From the NCBI GenBank assembly GCA_038106185.1, contig JAYODE010000015.1:6105-70104 (forward strand): DNA of 64,000 bases. The letters run 5' to 3'. The notes under the pieces were generated by a model. It saw only the letters and a list, made by a program, of their open reading frames with translations. It was not told the DNA's origin and searched no databases. Source of the stretch: UBA4582 sp038106185. GTDB lineage: Bacteria; Pseudomonadota; Gammaproteobacteria; Pseudomonadales; Azotimanducaceae. Within the stretch, counting starts at the first letter, position 1. Each line of letters opens with the position of its first letter. The position numbers and the translations under genes were made by a program. Below are positions 8,807-17,097 of this stretch, in pieces.

Positions 8807-10117
8807 ATGGGCGTGCGCCGTCAAGGTGGAGATCCCAGTATTGGTTATGATGATTCCTGGTATTACGCCACGGCTAAAGGGTTGGTGCGGCATCCACAAC
8901 TGACCGAGTCCATCGATGCGGATGTTTGCATCGTCGGTGCGGGTTATACCGGTTTGTCTGCGGCGATTGAACTCGCGGAGCAAGGCTACAAGGTGGTCGT
9001 TCTGGAGAGTCATCGTGTCGGCGCCGGTGCCTCAGGACGCAATGGTGGCGTGCTGGGGATGGGGCAGCGCAAGGACCAGGATGAGCTGGAGGCGATGTTG
9101 GGTTTCGAGACTGCCAGGCGTATGTGGCAGGTGGCTTGTGATGCCAACGCACTGGTGAGAGACCGTATTCAACGCTACTCAATCGACTGTGACCTGACGG
9201 ATGGTGAGTTGCATGTAGCGCATCGAGCGCGGTATGTGGATGACCTAAGGCGCTACAACGACCATCTAGTGTCACGTTATGGATATACAGACCGGCGTTA
9301 TGTTAGTCAGGCAGAAGTGCAGGACATGTTGGGCGTCGACACCTTTTATGGGGGCTCGCTTGATCTGCGCTCGGCGCATTTGCATCCTTTGAACCTCACC
9401 CTGGGTCTGGCGCGAGCGGCTGTGACCCTCGGAGTGCAGATCTTTGAGCAGTCGGCGGTGCTTGATTACCAGAGTCCTGCGATGGACCGAGTCATTGCCA
9501 CAACGGCAGCTGGTCAGGTCAAATCGAAATTTTTGGTGCTGGCCTGTAACGGCTATCTCGGCAAACTCGATCGAGATGTCGGGGCCTATCAGATGCCCAT
9601 CAACAATTTCATTCTGGCGACGGAACCCCTGGGACCAGAGCGTGCCCAAAAAATTAACCGAGACAATGTCGCGGTGGTCGATAGTCGATTTGTCGTGAAT
9701 TATTTTCACAACTCGCCTGACGGTCGTTTGATTTTTGGCGGTGGTGAGAACTATTCACCGTTCTTTCCTCAAGATCTCAAAGGATTTGTTCGGCGGCATA
9801 TGCTCGAGGTTTATCCGCAGCTTGCGGATGCCAGAATCGACTATGCCTGGGGAGGTACCTTGGCCATCACTATGCGGCGAATGCCGAATTTTGGTCGCAG
9901 CGGGCAGAATATCTATTGGGCCCAGGGTTACTCTGGGCATGGGATCGCGATGGCCAATATGGGCGGCAAATTGATTGCCGAGGCGATTGCAGGCCAGGCG
10001 TCCCGATTTGACCTGTTTGCCGATTTTCGACATCTGCCCTTCCCCGGTGGGCGTTGGCTGCGCTGGCCAGCCCTTGTGGCAGGGATGCTGTATTATGCGC
10101 TGCTGGACCGGTTTTAG
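8807..10117 (+). CDS. puuB: Gamma-glutamylputrescine oxidase (FAD-dependent, DAO family)
   Basis: FAD-dependent amine oxidoreductase of 436 aa. The dinucleotide-binding fold is at about residues 40-70 (DVCIVGAGYTGLSAAIELAE, then VVVLE), followed by the FAD motif GAGASGRNGGVL. The C-terminus carries YWAQGYSGHGIAMANMGGKL, the conserved second FAD contact. It oxidises gamma-glutamylputrescine to gamma-glutamyl-aminobutyraldehyde with release of ammonia and peroxide. The start is 3 bp after puuA. Its 3' end overlaps that of convergent speB by 4 bp. A peroxide-removing peroxiredoxin lies about 10 kb away, but there is no evidence of a link. Confidence 0.87.
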   Translation: MGVRRQGGDPSIGYDDSWYYATAKGLVRHPQLTESIDADVCIVGAGYTGLSAAIELAEQGYKVVVLESHRVGAGASGRNGGVLGMGQRKDQDELEAMLGFETARRMWQVACDANALVRDRIQRYSIDCDLTDGELHVAHRARYVDDLRRYNDHLVSRYGYTDRRYVSQAEVQDMLGVDTFYGGSLDLRSAHLHPLNLTLGLARAAVTLGVQIFEQSAVLDYQSPAMDRVIATTAAGQVKSKFLVLACNGYLGKLDRDVGAYQMPINNFILATEPLGPERAQKINRDNVAVVDSRFVVNYFHNSPDGRLIFGGGENYSPFFPQDLKGFVRRHMLEVYPQLADARIDYAWGGTLAITMRRMPNFGRSGQNIYWAQGYSGHGIAMANMGGKLIAEAIAGQASRFDLFADFRHLPFPGGRWLRWPALVAGMLYYALLDRF

Positions 10118-11070
10118 GCGGAGTCTTGCTGGAGTTTTTTTTGAGCTAACAGCCCGATAAAGTCGTGGGCGATAGTCGCCGCGGCGATGGCGGTAATTTC
10201 TGCATGGTCGTAGGCTGGCGCCACCTCGACAACGTCCATGCCGACGAAGTTCAGCGCGCCCAGTCCGCGCAGTATGCCCAGAGCCTGAGCAGATGACAGG
10301 CCACCCACCACCGGCGTGCCGGTTCCGGGTGCAAAGGCGGGATCCAGGCAGTCAATATCAAAAGTCAGATACGCCGGCTGACTAGCCACCACCGCAAGGA
10401 CTTGTGCAATGGTGTCCTGTAAGGGCTGGCTGTGCACGGTGGGCGCATCGATCACGGTAAAGCCATGGCTGCTATCACTGAAGGATCGAATGCCTATTTG
10501 CACCGAATGCGATACATCAATCAGCCCTTCGCGTTTGGCTCTCAAAAACATCGAGCCATGGTCAAGTCGTTCGCCGTCGTCTTCCCAGGTATCGACGTGC
10601 GCGTCGAAATGGACCAGTGCCAGGGGGCCGTACTTTTCGGCGTGCGCGCGCAATAGTGGGTAGGTAACAAAGTGATCGCCGCCCAGGGTCACCATGAGGG
10701 CACCACTGTTGATGAGCTTGCGGGCATGGGTGAGCACGGTGTCGACCAGATGTTGTGGATAGCCTGAATCCAGCAGGCAGTCACCATAGTCTGCCACTGC
10801 AAGCACTTCCATCGGGTTAATACCAAAGGGAAAAGCCCGGCCGATCAGTTCCGCCAGTTGAACAGAGGCTGCTCTTATGGCCTGAGGACCCAGTCTCGCA
10901 CCTGATCTAAAGGTTGTCGCTGAGTCAAAAGGTATGCCGGAAACCACGACGTCCGCGCCATCGATATCTTGGGTGTACCTGCGCCGCAAGAATGACAGCT
11001 CGCCGGCAAACGTGTTGCCGCCTCGAGCAGGCTGAATAAACCGCTGTCGATTTGGATTGGTTGATGGCAT
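10114..11070 (-). CDS. speB: Agmatinase (ureohydrolase)
   Basis: Mn-dependent ureohydrolase of 318 aa converting agmatine to putrescine and urea. The binuclear metal ligands are all present: GGDHFVTYP, HFDAHVDTW and DIDCLDPAFAPGTGTPVVGG. Length and start (ATG, MPSTNPNRQRF) fit the SpeB/guanidinobutyrase group; guanidinobutyrase activity is the main alternative. It faces the putrescine degradation genes, so it probably feeds them from agmatine. Confidence 0.88.
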   Translation of the reverse strand: MPSTNPNRQRFIQPARGGNTFAGELSFLRRRYTQDIDGADVVVSGIPFDSATTFRSGARLGPQAIRAASVQLAELIGRAFPFGINPMEVLAVADYGDCLLDSGYPQHLVDTVLTHARKLINSGALMVTLGGDHFVTYPLLRAHAEKYGPLALVHFDAHVDTWEDDGERLDHGSMFLRAKREGLIDVSHSVQIGIRSFSDSSHGFTVIDAPTVHSQPLQDTIAQVLAVVASQPAYLTFDIDCLDPAFAPGTGTPVVGGLSSAQALGILRGLGALNFVGMDVVEVAPAYDHAEITAIAAATIAHDFIGLLAQKKLQQDSA

Positions 11071-11145
11071 GGCCCTGACCCCTGCTGATATCTAGGCGCC
11101 GAGTTTGGACCTGTGGATCCTCTGGGTCAAATGTTCAGCTGACCG

Positions 11146-11163
11146 ATCGTGCACGATTGTGCA
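11146..11163. promoter_or_regulatory. Overlapping palindromes upstream of speB
   Basis: A perfect 12-bp palindrome ATCGTGCACGAT (11146-11157) overlaps a second symmetric element TGCAC-GATT-GTGCA (11150-11163). They lie about 76-93 bp upstream of the speB ATG and just past the 3' end of the DUF938 gene. The 4-bp spacing does not fit an NtrC box (7 bp between TGCAC and GTGCA). Function unknown; an operator is plausible. Confidence 0.3.
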
Positions 11164-11209
11164 GCTCAAGCAAGGCACCGACTGGCTTGATGGGTCTCAC
11201 GGCTTTCAT

Positions 11210-11908
11210 TCAGCCCTTGCAAAACACCAGCAGCTGATTGTTGGCTGGCATGTTTGTGTCAGACAAGAGGGTAAAACCCTGTTCTTGGGCTAAGGTCTGA
11301 AGCGTCTCGATGGCTCGAATCCCGCTGAGAGCATTGCGTGCTTTAAGCCAGGCATCAAAGGCTGAGTTGGATTCAGTGGTAAATGCGCCCCCATAGGTGA
11401 AGGGCCCGTAGATACAGAGTTTTCCACCCGTTGGCAAAGTCCTTGCTGCACCGCGAAATAGGAGCGGCAAGTTTATTTCGGGCATGATATGTAGAACATT
11501 GGCCAGATAAATATGATCTGCTGGCGGGAATTCGGTTTCTGTTATGTCCAGATACAGAGGGGGTCGTACATTCGCTGGCGCCAGCTGTCGAATATTTTCA
11601 ACTAGCCCTTCATAGTACTCACCTCTATCCGAGGGCTGCCAATTCAAATGGGGTAGTCCGGATGCCATATATACGGCGTGTTGTCCCGAGCCACTGCCTA
11701 TTTCCAAGACGCGCGCAGGCGCTTGAAAAAGCAACGCGAGTTGGGCCCGGATCGCGGCCTTATTGTTGTCTGCGGCTTGAGAGTAATGAATGAAGTTGCT
11801 GATAACCCTGTCCTGTGTTTGGCTACGGATGGTCGGCGACTGGCCAGATGTCGTATCGATGCGCCGGGTATCAGTCTTTCGGTGCGCTGTAGCCTTCTGC
11901 TCTGTCAA
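11210..11908 (-). CDS. DUF938 family SAM-dependent methyltransferase
   Basis: Class I methyltransferase-like protein, 232 aa. The SAM-binding glycine motif is VLEIGSGSGQHAVYMA (about residues 68-83), followed by QPSDRGEYYEGL and ANVLHIMPE. The family is conserved in Proteobacteria but its substrate is not known. The first ~35 residues are extra compared with the core and low in conservation, so the true start may be internal, but no good internal ATG is visible. Its ATG lies inside the 3' end of yggX (38-bp overlap), so it is probably co-transcribed with mutY-yggX. Confidence 0.75.
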   Translation of the reverse strand: MTEQKATAHRKTDTRRIDTTSGQSPTIRSQTQDRVISNFIHYSQAADNNKAAIRAQLALLFQAPARVLEIGSGSGQHAVYMASGLPHLNWQPSDRGEYYEGLVENIRQLAPANVRPPLYLDITETEFPPADHIYLANVLHIMPEINLPLLFRGAARTLPTGGKLCIYGPFTYGGAFTTESNSAFDAWLKARNALSGIRAIETLQTLAQEQGFTLLSDTNMPANNQLLVFCKG

Positions 11909-12143
11909 CTTCTTCGCCGGCGAGAAACTTGTCCCGCTGCTGATTCAGATACTTGCGCGCCTCTTTGTCCATCAAATTTAGATGCTTTTCGTTGATCAGC
12001 ATGGTTTGCAGGTGCTGCCATTCAAGCCAAGCTTGTTCAGAAACATGCTCAAAAATGTTCTGACCAGCGGTGCCAGGAAAGGGTTGCTCCTTGAGACCGG
12101 GTAGATCTTTCTTCAATCGACTGCAAAACACGGTTCTACTCAT
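11871..12143 (-). CDS. yggX: Probable Fe(2+)-trafficking protein YggX
   Basis: Small cytoplasmic protein of 90 aa. It is involved in Fe-S cluster protection and oxidative stress resistance in enterics. The family start is clear: SRTVFCSRLKKDLPGL with the single conserved Cys at position 7. The body has the conserved WLEWQHLQTMLINEKHLN segment, and the tail reads FLAGEEVDRAEGY. It follows mutY by 45 bp, the same mutY-yggX pairing as in E. coli and Pseudomonas. Confidence 0.93.
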   Translation of the reverse strand: MSRTVFCSRLKKDLPGLKEQPFPGTAGQNIFEHVSEQAWLEWQHLQTMLINEKHLNLMDKEARKYLNQQRDKFLAGEEVDRAEGYSAPKD

Positions 12144-12188
12144 TGCATGGGTCTCCTGGTGCTTTCACGTTCCTCAATCAGAATCGCG

Positions 12189-13241
12189 TTATTTCACTCG
12201 ACGAGCTGTCAGCTCGGAAAACATTCGAGTCACTGGTCGAGTCAGACCGATGGTCTGGGGTGCGTTAAGGTCATACCACGTCAGCCCGTCTGGTTCGCCG
12301 ATGCGGTAATCCAGAGAAGGGCATGTTACGTGAATCGGCGTGATATCTAAATGAAAGTGGGTAAATGTATGCCGAAAAGGTGCAATGGGTTGTTCGGCTG
12401 CTGGGGTCAAAGACCGTTCTGCCAAGACTCGATCAAGCACCTTCGGCTCGGCTTCGGGAAATCCCCACAAGCCGCCCCAAAGGCCCTGAGACGGGCGTTT
12501 CTCAAGGAGAAATTCGCCGCTGGCATTCTCAATCAGAAGCATGCAGATTGATCTGACGGGAAGAGGTTGGCGGGTTTTTTTGCCGGGATAAGCCGCAATG
12601 CTATTGTGGTTGCGAGCGATACAGATCTCGGCCATGGGGCAGTTGGCACAATCTGGTCGGCTTCGAGTGCAGAGGGTCGCACCCAGATCCATTATCGCTT
12701 GCGTATAGTCTGCGACGCGGGTCCTCGGGGTCAGACGCTCAGCAAGTGCCCAGAGCTGATTGGCGACCTGGGATTGCCCGGGCCAGCCTGACACGGCAAA
12801 ACAACGACTTAGTACGCGCTTGACATTGCCGTCCAGAATCGGTGCTCTGCCACCACAGGCAATGGCGACAATAGCGCCGGCGGTTGACCTGCCGATCCCG
12901 GGTAAAGCCATCAGCTGCTCCAGATCAGTAGGAAACTCGCCGTTGAATTCGGCTTTGATCTTGCGGGCCGTTTTGTGCAGGTTGCGGCCTCGAGCGTAAT
13001 AACCGAGACCGGTCCAGAGATGCAAAACCTCGTCTGTGCTCCCGTCAGCAAGGCGGTCAAGGGTTGGAAAATTCGCCATGAATCGCTCGAAGTAGCCAAC
13101 TACGGTGGCGACTTGAGTCTGTTGTAACATAATCTCAGACACCCAGACGCGGTAAGGATTTATCTGCTGCTGCCAAGGCAGGTGCTTGCGCCCGTGATGG
13201 TCAAACCAGTTGAGAAGTCTTGCGCTGAAATCATCGGTCAT
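12189..13241 (-). CDS. mutY: A/G-specific adenine DNA glycosylase
   Basis: Base-excision repair enzyme that removes adenine mispaired with 8-oxoguanine; 350 aa. Catalytic residues E36 (SEIMLQQTQV) and D137 (PILDGNVKRVL) match the E. coli E37/D138 pair. The helix-hairpin-helix LPGIGRSTAGAI and the 4Fe-4S cysteines C-X6-C-X2-C-X5-C (CTRSRPDCANCPMAEIC) are intact. A C-terminal NUDIX-like 8-oxoG recognition domain follows (FLLEKRPSQGLWGGLWGFPE). It overlaps asmA upstream by 4 bp. Confidence 0.95.
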   Translation of the reverse strand: MTDDFSARLLNWFDHHGRKHLPWQQQINPYRVWVSEIMLQQTQVATVVGYFERFMANFPTLDRLADGSTDEVLHLWTGLGYYARGRNLHKTARKIKAEFNGEFPTDLEQLMALPGIGRSTAGAIVAIACGGRAPILDGNVKRVLSRCFAVSGWPGQSQVANQLWALAERLTPRTRVADYTQAIMDLGATLCTRSRPDCANCPMAEICIARNHNSIAAYPGKKTRQPLPVRSICMLLIENASGEFLLEKRPSQGLWGGLWGFPEAEPKVLDRVLAERSLTPAAEQPIAPFRHTFTHFHLDITPIHVTCPSLDYRIGEPDGLTWYDLNAPQTIGLTRPVTRMFSELTARRVK

Positions 13242-15301
13242 TTGTTAAAGAGACCTTTCAAAAGCTTTCTGGCCTTGTCGCGTAGTTCCGGTAGTTCCGA
13301 CTTAAGCTTTTCTTGACCCTGGCGTTTCAGTTCCTGCTTGAGTAGGTTGGCGACCAGATCCTCGATATCTTTTTTGCTGGGCTTGCACAAGCTGGCTGGG
13401 GAAGCATTGAGGGCGCCGGCACAATGTAGTGGCCAATGTAACCCTGCCAGCGGCGGTTTGACGCTGAAGGGGCTGGTCTTGCTCTCCATAAGGCTGATAT
13501 CCAGGGTGTAGTCCAGCCGGTTCTGCCAATAATTTATGCCACCGCCACCAACAATTGTCAGAGTTTCTAGTTGAACATTGAGCTGCTGGTTGGCTTCGAT
13601 CCCGTCATTGAGTGTCAAGCTGCCCGTTAAGGACTCAAAGGGCATTCTGTCAGGCCAGTCTTCGATACCGGAGGATTGCCCCCGCAGGCCATCGACAAGG
13701 CTTGCAATGTTTTTCACGGGACTAACGTCCAGGCTCCCTTGTTTGATTCGAAAGCGGTTTGAACCGCTCAAGCTATCGAGCACCTGGCTCAGCATTTGAC
13801 CCTCGAACCGCAGACTCGAGTCCAGTTCCAAGCGACCTGTAATCCACTCAAGATCAGTCAGTTGGCTGATATCCATCTCGCTCACAGTGAACGTTACGTT
13901 GCTTTTCGGCATTGAGTCGATGGTTTTTTGCGCGGCTAATGTCAGTTTTACCTGGCCTGCATAGCCGTGAGCGGCTGCCTTTACCTGCAGCTGTTGAGAA
14001 TTGTTGGTGACGGCGAAGTCCAGGTCGGTGAGTTCATAATCTTCATAGCGCAACCGGCCGACTCGCAATTTACCGTCTATGAGGTATTGTTTCAGCAGGT
14101 CAAGGGGCAGAACCTGGCTATCCTTTGGCGCGGCGTCCTCCGTGCTGCTCAGGTCTGCGGCGAGTGCCAAAGGAAGATAATCGCTCAGTGCCAGGTCGTT
14201 CAGCGTCAAGTCAAAACCGGCGAAGGTGGTATCACCCAGGTTTGCATTGATAGCACCATCGATGGCCATGGCATCGAGTTTAGCGCTGAGATCCGTGAGG
14301 TGGATGTCAGTAGGCGAGCCGTAAAAATCGGCGGTCAGTTCAAAAGTTTTCAGGACGTCAGGATTACGTGTTTCAACGGCGGGCAACTTTAGGGCAGTCA
14401 GCAGCGGTCTTATGGCAAAGGGTTGAATCTGCAGGTTGCCGGTGAGGATGGGGTTGGTATTCAACTGCGTGACTTGGAGGTTGAACCTGGCCGTAAGTGC
14501 CGCCAGTCGAAGCTCGCTGTCGATCAGGTCGAGGGTCCCCTGTTTCAAGTCAGCGACCCCGTTGAGGGTCAGATCGGTAGTCAGATCGGTAGTCAGCTCG
14601 ACCAAGTCTGGCAGTTGAGTTCTGCTATGAATTTGCAGCTGGCTGATCTCATAGCGATCAAGATTTTCATTAAATTGAATCTCGCCGCCACCCTGAACTG
14701 ATGCAGCCCTATGCGTCAGCTGATCCTCGGCAATCAGATCGAAGGCAATGTGAGTCGCTTCGTCGGTGCGAACTGAACCGGTCGTCAGGGATTTAAGTTG
14801 CAGCAAATAGGCAGTGTTTGGCGCTCGGTATTGAAGCGTCGCGCGGGTGATGCTGATGCGACCGACATCGAACTTCACACTCGATTTGTCCTTGGCGCTG
14901 GCATCTACCTCAGAGCGAGTCGCTTCAGTGGGCTGCCAGTTGCCTTTGCCGTTGCTGTCAACTTCGGCGTTGACGACAAGGCCATCAATAGTCAAGCCGT
15001 TGATGGCCAGCTCACCGCCGAACAGCAGCGGTAGCAGCTTCAGATCGATCGCCGCCGTCTCCAGTGACAGCAGTCGCTGGTCTCGGCCAGCTGGGCGAAC
15101 CTCGACGTCAGTGATCTGAATAGCGACCGGCGGCCAGTAACGCCAATTCACGTCACCCTTGATGTCAAGCTCAAAACCTGTCGCCTGTCTTACGGTAGCC
15201 GTGAGTTGAGATCGGTACAGTTCAGGGCTGTCGAGTAGAATTAAGATGGCGCCAAAAACCACGATGGGCATCAGGGCGAGCAGGCCGAGTAGAAATTTCA
15301 T
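13238..15301 (-). CDS. asmA: AsmA family protein
   Basis: Inner-membrane-anchored periplasmic protein of about 687 aa. A single N-terminal transmembrane helix (KFLLGLLALMPIVVFGAIL) is followed by the AsmA N-terminal domain (TGFELDIKGDVNWRYWP) and a C-terminal AsmA_2 domain near VKNIASLVDGLRGQ. AsmA-like proteins are implicated in outer-membrane lipid homeostasis or bridge-like lipid transport. ATG at 15301 is chosen because the helix follows directly and a GAAGG sits upstream; the longer frame to 15436 adds 45 residues without family character. A perfect 12-bp duplication (AGATCGGTAGTC, near 14573) makes a TTDL-TTDL repeat. It overlaps mutY by 4 bp (ATGA). Confidence 0.85.
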   Translation of the reverse strand: MKFLLGLLALMPIVVFGAILILLDSPELYRSQLTATVRQATGFELDIKGDVNWRYWPPVAIQITDVEVRPAGRDQRLLSLETAAIDLKLLPLLFGGELAINGLTIDGLVVNAEVDSNGKGNWQPTEATRSEVDASAKDKSSVKFDVGRISITRATLQYRAPNTAYLLQLKSLTTGSVRTDEATHIAFDLIAEDQLTHRAASVQGGGEIQFNENLDRYEISQLQIHSRTQLPDLVELTTDLTTDLTLNGVADLKQGTLDLIDSELRLAALTARFNLQVTQLNTNPILTGNLQIQPFAIRPLLTALKLPAVETRNPDVLKTFELTADFYGSPTDIHLTDLSAKLDAMAIDGAINANLGDTTFAGFDLTLNDLALSDYLPLALAADLSSTEDAAPKDSQVLPLDLLKQYLIDGKLRVGRLRYEDYELTDLDFAVTNNSQQLQVKAAAHGYAGQVKLTLAAQKTIDSMPKSNVTFTVSEMDISQLTDLEWITGRLELDSSLRFEGQMLSQVLDSLSGSNRFRIKQGSLDVSPVKNIASLVDGLRGQSSGIEDWPDRMPFESLTGSLTLNDGIEANQQLNVQLETLTIVGGGGINYWQNRLDYTLDISLMESKTSPFSVKPPLAGLHWPLHCAGALNASPASLCKPSKKDIEDLVANLLKQELKRQGQEKLKSELPELRDKARKLLKGLFNK

Positions 15302-15636
15302 GCGGGCGCCTTCTATTGCTAAATGTCGTTTCAGTGGTGCTATCGCAGAAGTCGAACAATGATCGAATAACGAAGGAGGGCCGGTACGAATTGCAGGCCA
15401 GGGTTCTTCAGTTTCGCTCTCGACGTTAGGAGTCATTATGCCAGACTCTGCGGAACAGTGTTTAAATCCGTTGTTGTGGCGTCATTGAATCGGCATGCGT
15501 TGGCGCTTTTATTGCGACTATTGCGACGAATGGCGGGCGAGTTTCATTGGACTCGCCTGGATCAGCTTCACCGTGCGCCACGCCCCCCCAATTGAGGGAT
15601 GTGGCAGAGGGTCAAACAGGCGGTTTCGCTGACGCC

Positions 15637-15653
15637 AGATTATCTGATAATCT
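15637..15653. promoter_or_regulatory. Perfect 17-bp palindrome upstream of the ferredoxin-NADP reductase gene
   Basis: AGATTATC-T-GATAATCT has 8-bp arms around a single base and ends 26 bp before the ATG at 15680. It lies just upstream of the ribosome-binding site, where it could be a dimeric-regulator operator covering the transcription start, or a short leader hairpin. The regulator is not identified. Confidence 0.5.
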
Positions 15654-15679
15654 CCGTGAAAACTAACGAGGAGTATCTG

Positions 15680-17074
15680 ATGTCTGACATAGGTAGTACT
15701 GCGAATCCCTTGCGGGTTGCCATTATTGGTGCGGGTCCAGCCGGGTTCTATACCATCAGTAACTTTCTCAAATATAAGGAGCTGAGTGTCGAGATCGATC
15801 TGTATGATCGTCTGCCGACGCCCTATGGTCTGGTCAGGGCAGGGGTTGCGCCGGATCATCAAAAAGACAAGTCGGTGACTCGAGCCTATGCCAAGAGTGC
15901 AGAACAGCCCAATGTGCGGTTTTATGGCAATGTTGAGTACGGCAAGCATCTGCAGCTGGAGGATTTACAGGCACATTATCACCAGGTGATCTTCACTAGC
16001 GGTGCGCCCACTGATCGTGATTTGGGCATTCCCGGCGAAGCACTTCAAGGTTGTCATTCAGCGACAGACTTCGTTGCCTGGTATAACGGTCATCCAGATT
16101 TTGCAGACCATCAATTTGATCTTAGTCAGGAGAGTGTTGCTATCGTTGGCGTTGGTAACGTCGCCATGGATGTCGCGCGTATCTTGTGCAAGTCCTATGC
16201 GGAGTTGGCAGAAACCGACATCGCGGACCATGCGTTGGCTGCGCTCAAGGAAAGCCGAGTCAAGCGGGTCTTCCTGCTCGGCCGCCGCGGTCCTGCCCAA
16301 GCGGCATTTACCCCGCCAGAGATTAAGGAGCTGGGTGAGTTGGAGGAGGCTGATGTGACGGTACCCGCTGACGAAGCGCGGGTTGATGCAATCAGCCAGC
16401 AGTACCTGGCAGACAATCCGGATAAAAACGTTGAGAAGAATATCGGGTTTATCACCGAATATAGTCAGCGCGTCATCACCGGTAAACGTAAATGCCTGAC
16501 ATTGAGGTTCCTGGTTTCTCCGACAGAAGTGATCGGTCACGAAGGACATGTGGCAGGCCTTAAGTTAGCGAAAAACGAAATCTATGCGAGCGCAGCGGGT
16601 GATATTCGACCGAGAGCGACCGGGGCTGAAGAGGTCCTCGAAGCAGGTCTCGTGTTTCGCTCGGTAGGGTATCAGGGCGTTCCGGTCGCAAAAATCCCAT
16701 TCGATGAAAGGAAAGGTACCATTCGCAATATCGAGGGTCGAGTGGTCGATGACGCTGGGCAGGCACTGACGGGCTTGTACACGGCGGGTTGGATTAAACG
16801 TGGTCCCACAGGGGTCATTGGTACGAACAAGACCTGTGCGCAGGAAACCGTAGCCCGTATGGTCGAGGACCTGGCGGCAGGTCGCTGTTTCAAGCCGATG
16901 GCGCCAGATGTGGCTGCAGCGCGCGCGCTGGTACAGGAACGCCAGCCCGAAATGGTGACTTATGCCGATTGGCAGAAAATAGATGCTGCCGAGATCGCCA
17001 ATGGAGAGGCGCAGCAACGGCCGCGGGTTAAATTCACGCGTATTCGTGACATGCTGGCAATACTCGGCAACTAG
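15680..17074 (+). CDS. Ferredoxin--NADP(+) reductase, adrenodoxin reductase type
   Basis: FAD/NADPH flavoprotein of 464 aa of the FprA/adrenodoxin-reductase family, moving electrons between NADPH and a ferredoxin. Motifs: FAD fold VAIIGAGPAGFY (from residue 13), PYGLVRAGVAPDHQ, the NADP fold VAIVGVGNVAMDVARIL, and the C-terminal FAD contact GWIKRGPTGVIGTNKTCAQ. The start at 15680 is set by GAGGAG six bases upstream; a longer frame from 15599 runs through the palindrome and is not supported. No ferredoxin or P450 gene lies next to it. Confidence 0.9.
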   Translation: MSDIGSTANPLRVAIIGAGPAGFYTISNFLKYKELSVEIDLYDRLPTPYGLVRAGVAPDHQKDKSVTRAYAKSAEQPNVRFYGNVEYGKHLQLEDLQAHYHQVIFTSGAPTDRDLGIPGEALQGCHSATDFVAWYNGHPDFADHQFDLSQESVAIVGVGNVAMDVARILCKSYAELAETDIADHALAALKESRVKRVFLLGRRGPAQAAFTPPEIKELGELEEADVTVPADEARVDAISQQYLADNPDKNVEKNIGFITEYSQRVITGKRKCLTLRFLVSPTEVIGHEGHVAGLKLAKNEIYASAAGDIRPRATGAEEVLEAGLVFRSVGYQGVPVAKIPFDERKGTIRNIEGRVVDDAGQALTGLYTAGWIKRGPTGVIGTNKTCAQETVARMVEDLAAGRCFKPMAPDVAAARALVQERQPEMVTYADWQKIDAAEIANGEAQQRPRVKFTRIRDMLAILGN

Positions 17075-17078
17075 GATC

Positions 17079-17097
17079 GTGGCGGAGCTACCGCCAC
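17079..17097. terminator. Stem-loop at the convergent fpr/alkylsulfatase junction
   Basis: GTGGCGG and CCGCCAC form perfect 7-bp arms around a 5-base loop, between the reductase stop (17074) and the alkylsulfatase stop (17088-17090). There is no T-run, so it is a terminator-like or mRNA-end-protecting hairpin rather than a clear intrinsic terminator. Confidence 0.4.

Noticed and set aside
11150..11163. NtrC box upstream of speB
   Set aside because: TGCAC and GTGCA are separated by 4 bp, not the 7 bp of the glnA and glnL boxes in this window.
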